Shown piece after piece: positions 59,101 through 64,000 of a stretch of 64,000 bases of DNA. Below the pieces are notes generated by a model. It was not told the DNA's origin, searched no databases, and saw only the letters and a list, made by a program, of their open reading frames with translations. The DNA lies in contig JAHREC010000018.1 in NCBI GenBank assembly GCA_020081605.1, positions 3,968,001 through 4,032,000 on the forward strand, in the 5' to 3' direction. Each line of letters begins with the position of its first letter. The stretch's first letter is position 1. Position numbers and translations under genes: made by a program. This DNA is from Albifimbria verrucaria (Eukaryota; Ascomycota; Sordariomycetes; Hypocreales; Stachybotryaceae).

Positions 59101-62100
59101 TCCGACTAGGATACATTCTCCGCCCAGGCATCACGTTATGGCTTGCTGATCCACGTCAATGACCTTTTGTTCACCCTTCTGGCAGAAGTTGGTCGATCTC
59201 CTCTGCCTAGTGCGCGCCTGCGTGCCACGCATCGAGTCAATTGGACGAAATAAACGCCCGTTGCGCAACAAGTTACCAAGCTACAGGTCGAGGGTGGGCC
59301 ACTAACATCGGGTAGCTGGAACAGAGTTCCGACTCGGTGGGAACGAAACAACGGCCACGGAGCAAAGGCGATGCCAAGTTTCGCGGTCATGTTGAGCGAG
59401 TATCAAGCTTGTGCACGGGCTTGGGCAACGAGTCTTGTCCAAGACAGCGATCGACGCGAGATTGCGAAATGGACAATGAGCATCTTCCTGCGGTCGAGAT
59501 TCGGAACCTCAAAGGACGCGGGCAGGGGATGAGCATCAAACGCCACGAGAAGGGCGGGTCTTCCTCTCCTCTGATCAGACCCTTACCCCAATCGCCATGG
59601 CCTGGACGTTGACTGATTTGGACCTTTGAGGTCACATCGCGTGCCTTTTTTTTGTGCATGTGCGTTTACTGGACGGAGTGCGAGGGAGCAGCAAGGGTGT
59701 GGGGAGTATCATTTCGTCAGTGGAGAAAAAGGGGCGTCTGCAGGACAAAGTCGTCGATGAGTTTATGCCTGAGGCCAAAAGACGTCTGGACGAGGCATGA
59801 TAACCATGGCGACGTGAAAGAGTAAGGTAAATGTGGGCGACTGATATGCCCCACCCTACCGTACCACTCTGGCCTGGAGACGCAGCAGGCCACACGGACG
59901 TGGACTGTATGTCTGCACGAACGCTCTAGACAAGGAGGCACCTTTGCTCACCTCACTCACCACCTGGCACTACTACATGCTGTGTTACAATTGCTAGGGC
60001 GGCGTCCGCGGCAACGAGGCGGGTCCTACGCGTAGGCTGCCAACAACCATTGCCTTTAGCTGCGTCTATGGATTCCTTTATCCAGTATGGACCATATCGA
60101 CACACCAGAAGCGGCTAAGCGTCCCTTGTCCTGGGCAGTCGAACAAATGAGGAGGTAGCTTGTAGTCCATGCCAAAGCTGCCTACCTGCTCAGGTACCTG
60201 GCTGTCAAGACAGCCGAGCCAACCCGCATCTTGGGCAAATGGCGGGACGGCAAGACAACGATCACGCTACGGAGTTGTACACCGTTCTGCACCTACCCAA
60301 CTTGGACAAGCCAGCAGGTACTCCCTCCCTCCCTCTGCCTCTACCTCTGCTAATGAGGTCAGTCAACTTGCTCATCAGCTACTAGGGCATGCAGTGAGGG
60401 GGCCTATTGCCTTACAGTGGCCCCTCCCCCTGGGGCTGCTATGTTTGCAGCGCCATGGATAAATTGAAATTGAAATCATGTATGTCCACGTACATGCCTA
60501 ACGTCCGTAAGGGTACGCGGATGGCGGGTGCGTGTTTTAGGAGTGTGTAACCGTAGTTATTATTATCACTGACTGGAGGCCGGCTGACATGGCCATGGTG
60601 TCTCTGCTGACCCCCAGTGCAACTCTTGCCTCTGTCAATCACTCTCGGTCTCTGCGTGTCACACACACACGCGCAACAGTGAGCCCGCACGTTACCATAT
60701 CCTCGGGCAACATCTGAAGGGAAAAGAGGATCCGTTGCGCTCCACTGGTTCCACGACAAAGTGCGAATTCGGCGTGCAGCGCGTTGCCGTCGCCATAAAC
60801 AGATCTCGCGGGATCCCTTTACTTGGACGCGAACAGGACGGGAATGCCAAGCGGGTGCCACCCTTGATTGGATCGTCGACGTTTCTGTTGAGATAGGGAG
60901 GCCAGTCATACGATAGCCACGGGTACACGATGCGAAACGCAACTGGTGAGGTAATTACCTGGCCTTGCCTTGCAAAGCATAGCTAGGCAATGTAGCTAGG
61001 CTAGGGCCACTTCGTCCCGCCTTGCCCGTTGTCCACTGCCCACTGCCCTATGGACCTTGATGGCGCCGGACTGCACGATATCGTACCAGAGCAGAGCGCT
61101 GATCGATACCCAGCTGCCACGCTAAACAGATACCAAGGCATGGGTGCCCCATCTCCAACACCGAGCAGTACCGTGACGGCCAAGGTGCTCGCCAGCGTCG
61201 CCGACAAGGCACGAGGGCTCTGCTCTGTGAGTACATGGGAGACAGGGGCCAGGATCCTCTGTTGCTTTGCTCAATGGCCAGAGTGCGATTCACACACACA
61301 ACAGCACCTTGCAGTAGGGCCGCCACCTGTACTGTCTAAATGCAGCATTTTTGAAAGGGTACGCGCTGAGAAGAGCATCAAAGGCTCGCCTCGTCGCTTC
61401 AACGTGCCGTGAGCTGGCCCGGCCTAGTCCGTGAGAGGGTGAGTGAGCGGGCGATTCAGAGTGATTGATTGCACGCTCCCTACCCTCTCTCTATCTCTGT
61501 CCTCCTCTTCCCCCGCTTGTCTCGCCTACGCCAAAACCGTGCCGCTGTCCAAGCTAGGCAGGGTCCGAGCTATGCCTTGTTATGACAAGAGGTTCCAAAA
61601 ATGGGACAGGCTAAAACATAGTGTCAGCTCACTCTGGGCCAAGGTACGCCGCCCAGTGCATATTAGGCGTCTTAGCTCGCAGACCTTATTACCTGTAGCA
61701 TTGCCTTGCATAGTACTGTATTTTCCCGCTCTGCTCGCCAGAGAGACGCTAGTCGGAGCGTGGGCCACTTCGTTTCGCCTCTAATAATCAACCGCTGGAA
61801 CGTTGCTATACTCGGCGGTCGCGACGAAACCCCAGTCGAGTCTGGTGCACCCGAGCCGGACCGAGCAAGCGCTTTCTCTGTCTAGCCTAGCTGGCCGCTG
61901 GGCGATAGAACAAGCGCGAGTGCAGGCATCAAGGCTTGAGATTGAGAGGTTCCATGCTCAGGGACAATGCAACGGGACCGGTGCGAACCGCAGAAGAGGA
62001 CAACAGGTATTTGTCAGGGCCTTGAACTAGGCCATGAAGCAAAATAAACAAGGCGCTGTGCTGTACACGGCAAAGGGCGGTCGCTTAGGTAGTTGGCCGC

Positions 62101-63483
62101 ACATCAGCGAGTGTATGTTGGTCGGTCGTCCTGCGTTGGAGAGACGCTGGCGTTAATCTTCTGCATGTAATGCTTCACGCGACGAATGACGGGGCAAAAC
62201 CACATCATCTCACCATCATCATCACCGCCATCATCATCACAACACTCAACTCCCACCGGCTCTCCCACCACTCCCTCTGTCTCTCTCGTCCCTATCCTAT
62301 CTCCTTCCACTCGATGTCCTCCGTCCGTCCGTCTGCCCACTTGCCGCCTCCCACTTCACCCATCCCCTTCTTAGTAACTGGTTCCCGCTTGTGCCGTCCA
62401 CCTTGGCTAATTCTAGCATCTGGTTCCACAGCCTAGCACTCATTGAACAGCATGAGTGGGTTGAAGCCGCTACGCCACCCGCCTGTGCTCCCTCCACGGC
62501 TTGGCCCTTCGAACTCGAACCCTTAACCTAACTCAACAAGCGCAGAACTAAGGCAGGCTTGCCCACTCCTCGCCTCTCCCTCTCCCCATCTCTCCCTCTC
62601 TGCCTGTCCATCTCTCGAACGGACTATCCCACTCTCCATCTCGGGGTCCTCTTCCCTGCCCTCCCCGACTGTATCTTGGGCTCTGCCTCTGCCTCTGCCT
62701 ACGCCTTGCGCCAATCCAATCCTTCTCGGTCCCCAGGCATATCCGGTTCCTACAGACATGATGGTCAAATCGCCGGAAAGTATACATATCGCTGCATTGG
62801 GCAGGGTCCTCTCACGCCCACCCACCCACCACCCACCACACCTCTTGTTCCTCTCCGTCGCAGTACCCCTGTCATCGATATCTCGACATGCACCCATTCC
62901 CTGCCTGCCTGGTACCTGGAAGCAATGACCATGGTACAAGCGCAATGTACACATCGTCCCCTTACACACCCCTTGCACCCCTCTCCATACTCCCACCTCT
63001 CGACCTCTTCATCCCACCCCTCCACCCTCCCATCCCATGCTCGCGCACGCCCGCCATGCCATATCCCTGGCCACTCTGTCTAGCTCCAAAGGGCCTGGGT
63101 TCACCTCCATACACCACTCATCTCGACAGCGGGCGGCCTTCCTGTCGATTGTCTATTCCCTTCGCGTCATGTACTGGCACCCGGGGTTGCCAAGCCTAAA
63201 ACTGTCAAACTCCACCACGTTGTCCTGCCTGCTTTCCATATAAGCCCACGTCCGGCCTGGATCATCCATTGTGTTGAGGCTCAGATCATCTTGCACGATA
63301 GGGCTCACCTTCTCATTCTCCCCTTCAGGGCCGCCAATCTTATATCAGTCATTGCCACCCACCTCGTTCTTCTCTCTCAAGGCCGTGGTGTTCATCTACT
63401 CTCCTCATCACCAAGACGACACTGATTAAACACCAACCATTTACATCCCACCTTTCGCCATCTCTACTCATCTGCCATACCGT

Positions 63484-64000
63484 ATGTCTTCGCCACAACC
63501 CCTCGCACTGCCTCCCTCTCCTCCTGCCTCTTATACAACGGAACCCTCCGCGTCTTCAGAGGAAAGTGAGAACTCTCGCTCACAAGTCATCAGTGGCTCC
63601 TTGACCCTGCGCAAGCCAGCTTCGGAATTGGTTCAGAAAGGACAATCCGGAGAAGTTGACTACTCTTCGTCGCAACATTCGAAATATACTCCCTTCGCGC
63701 CGACCGTTGCCACTCAGTCGCACTTCGGCATCCCCGCTACACACTCGAGCACATCATCTCAACATTGGACTCCCCAGTCTAACGGACTCTTGCCCACATC
63801 GTCAGAGCCAACACATCCTATACTTCAAACAGTCGCAAACATGAGGTGAGTCGGTCCAACACATAACCTCCACGAACTGATCGTTAACCCAACCGCAGCG
63901 CCGTTGCAATCCCCTTCGACCCAACCTTCGCCATGGGCCCTCGGTCAGCCTTCACCTGGCCTGGTAAGCTCGATAACTTGGTCGTTTTTGCTCTCCGCTT
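63484..64000 (+). CDS. 5' part of an unidentified gene, runs off the window
   Basis: I do not recognise the product. Exon 1 is 63484-63845 and encodes a low-complexity Pro/Ser/Thr-rich N-terminus (MSSPQPLALPPSPPASYTTE) without signal peptide or membrane span. A donor GTGAGT at 63846 and an acceptor at 63898 (CGCAG) give a 53 bp intron. Exon 2 starts at 63899 and reads SAVAIPFDPTFAMGPRSAF; it may end at a GTAAGC donor at 63964. The long CT-rich leader and the large gene-free tract upstream are common for regulatory genes such as transcription factors, but that is inference only. Confidence 0.6.

Larger units (their letters stand above)
49973..63483. other. 13.5 kb gene-poor region
   Basis: No frame in this long tract shows a known domain, and the longest ones (about 175 codons) have random-looking composition. 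It contains an AGGT run (51608-51627), a GGT run (52047-52073), CT-rich promoter-like blocks near 52860-53130, 53430-53520 and 62200-63480, and a GC-rich hairpin at 56155-56172. Base composition looks ordinary, with no obvious transposon ends, long terminal repeats or RIP-type AT-richness. The right end is a leader for the gene starting at 63484. A long regulatory region or non-coding RNAs are possible; no evidence is decisive. Confidence 0.5.

Noticed and set aside
62500..62530. Possible tRNA B-box on the minus strand (GGGTTCGAGTTCG)
   Set aside because: The stems do not pair and no D-arm is found upstream.
49973..63483. Transposon or RIP-degraded repeat block
   Set aside because: No terminal repeats, transposase or reverse transcriptase traces, and no strong AT or TpA bias by eye.

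Overview
The window is nuclear DNA of a filamentous ascomycete. Evidence: short GT..AG introns of about 45-210 bp, pyrimidine-rich leaders, single genes on alternating strands, and a set of classic fungal proteins (SHR3, PKR1, a TPC1-type carrier, a WSC protein, a Zn(II)2Cys6 regulator, a DH-BAR-SH3 RhoGEF). The protein sequences look like Sordariomycetes, perhaps Hypocreales; that placement is inference and no species is claimed. There is no bacterial, organellar or viral content.

Layout. 1.2-3.1 kb (-): CDC6 replication licensing ATPase, sharing a divergent promoter with a TspO/MBR protein (+, 3.9-4.6 kb). 4.9-5.9 kb (-): mitochondrial ornithine carrier. 7.0-7.7 kb (-): SHR3 permease chaperone. 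8.9-9.5 kb (+): small WSC cell-surface protein. 9.7-13.1 kb (-): REV1 translesion polymerase, divergent from a RED-like spliceosomal protein (+, 13.6-15.3 kb). 15.9-17.3 kb (+): uridine/inosine nucleoside hydrolase, convergent with a thiamine pyrophosphate carrier (-, 17.4-18.5 kb). 20.5-21.7 kb (+): protein of unknown function. 22.6-24.1 kb (-): Zn2Cys6 regulator with AflR-like features. 24.1-30.4 kb: no gene seen. 30.4-32.1 kb (+): MBOAT/wax-synthase-like acyltransferase, convergent with telomerase reverse transcriptase (-, 32.2-36.1 kb). 38.4-44.2 kb (+): DH-BAR-SH3 RhoGEF. 46.9-49.1 kb (+): SUT1-like disaccharide MFS transporter, convergent with PKR1 (-, 49.5-50.0 kb). 50.0-63.5 kb: a 13.5 kb stretch with no recognisable gene. 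63.5 kb to the edge (+): start of an unidentified gene.

Most genes are unrelated housekeeping functions (DNA replication, lesion bypass, telomere upkeep, mitochondrial transport, secretion), so this is not one pathway. The AflR-like regulator and the MBOAT acyltransferase would fit secondary metabolism, but no core biosynthetic enzyme lies between them.

The most important caveat concerns data quality. Twelve of the sixteen complete genes are broken by single-base frameshifts. Nearly every break is repaired by adding one base to a short C or G run, and the number of repairs matches the reading-frame arithmetic gene by gene. This points to under-called homopolymers in the assembly rather than pseudogenes, so these genes are annotated as functional. 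I did not find a convincing novel system. The best leads are the 13.5 kb gene-free tract with promoter-like CT-rich blocks, the three UBM-like motifs in REV1, and G1/S promoter elements next to CDC6.
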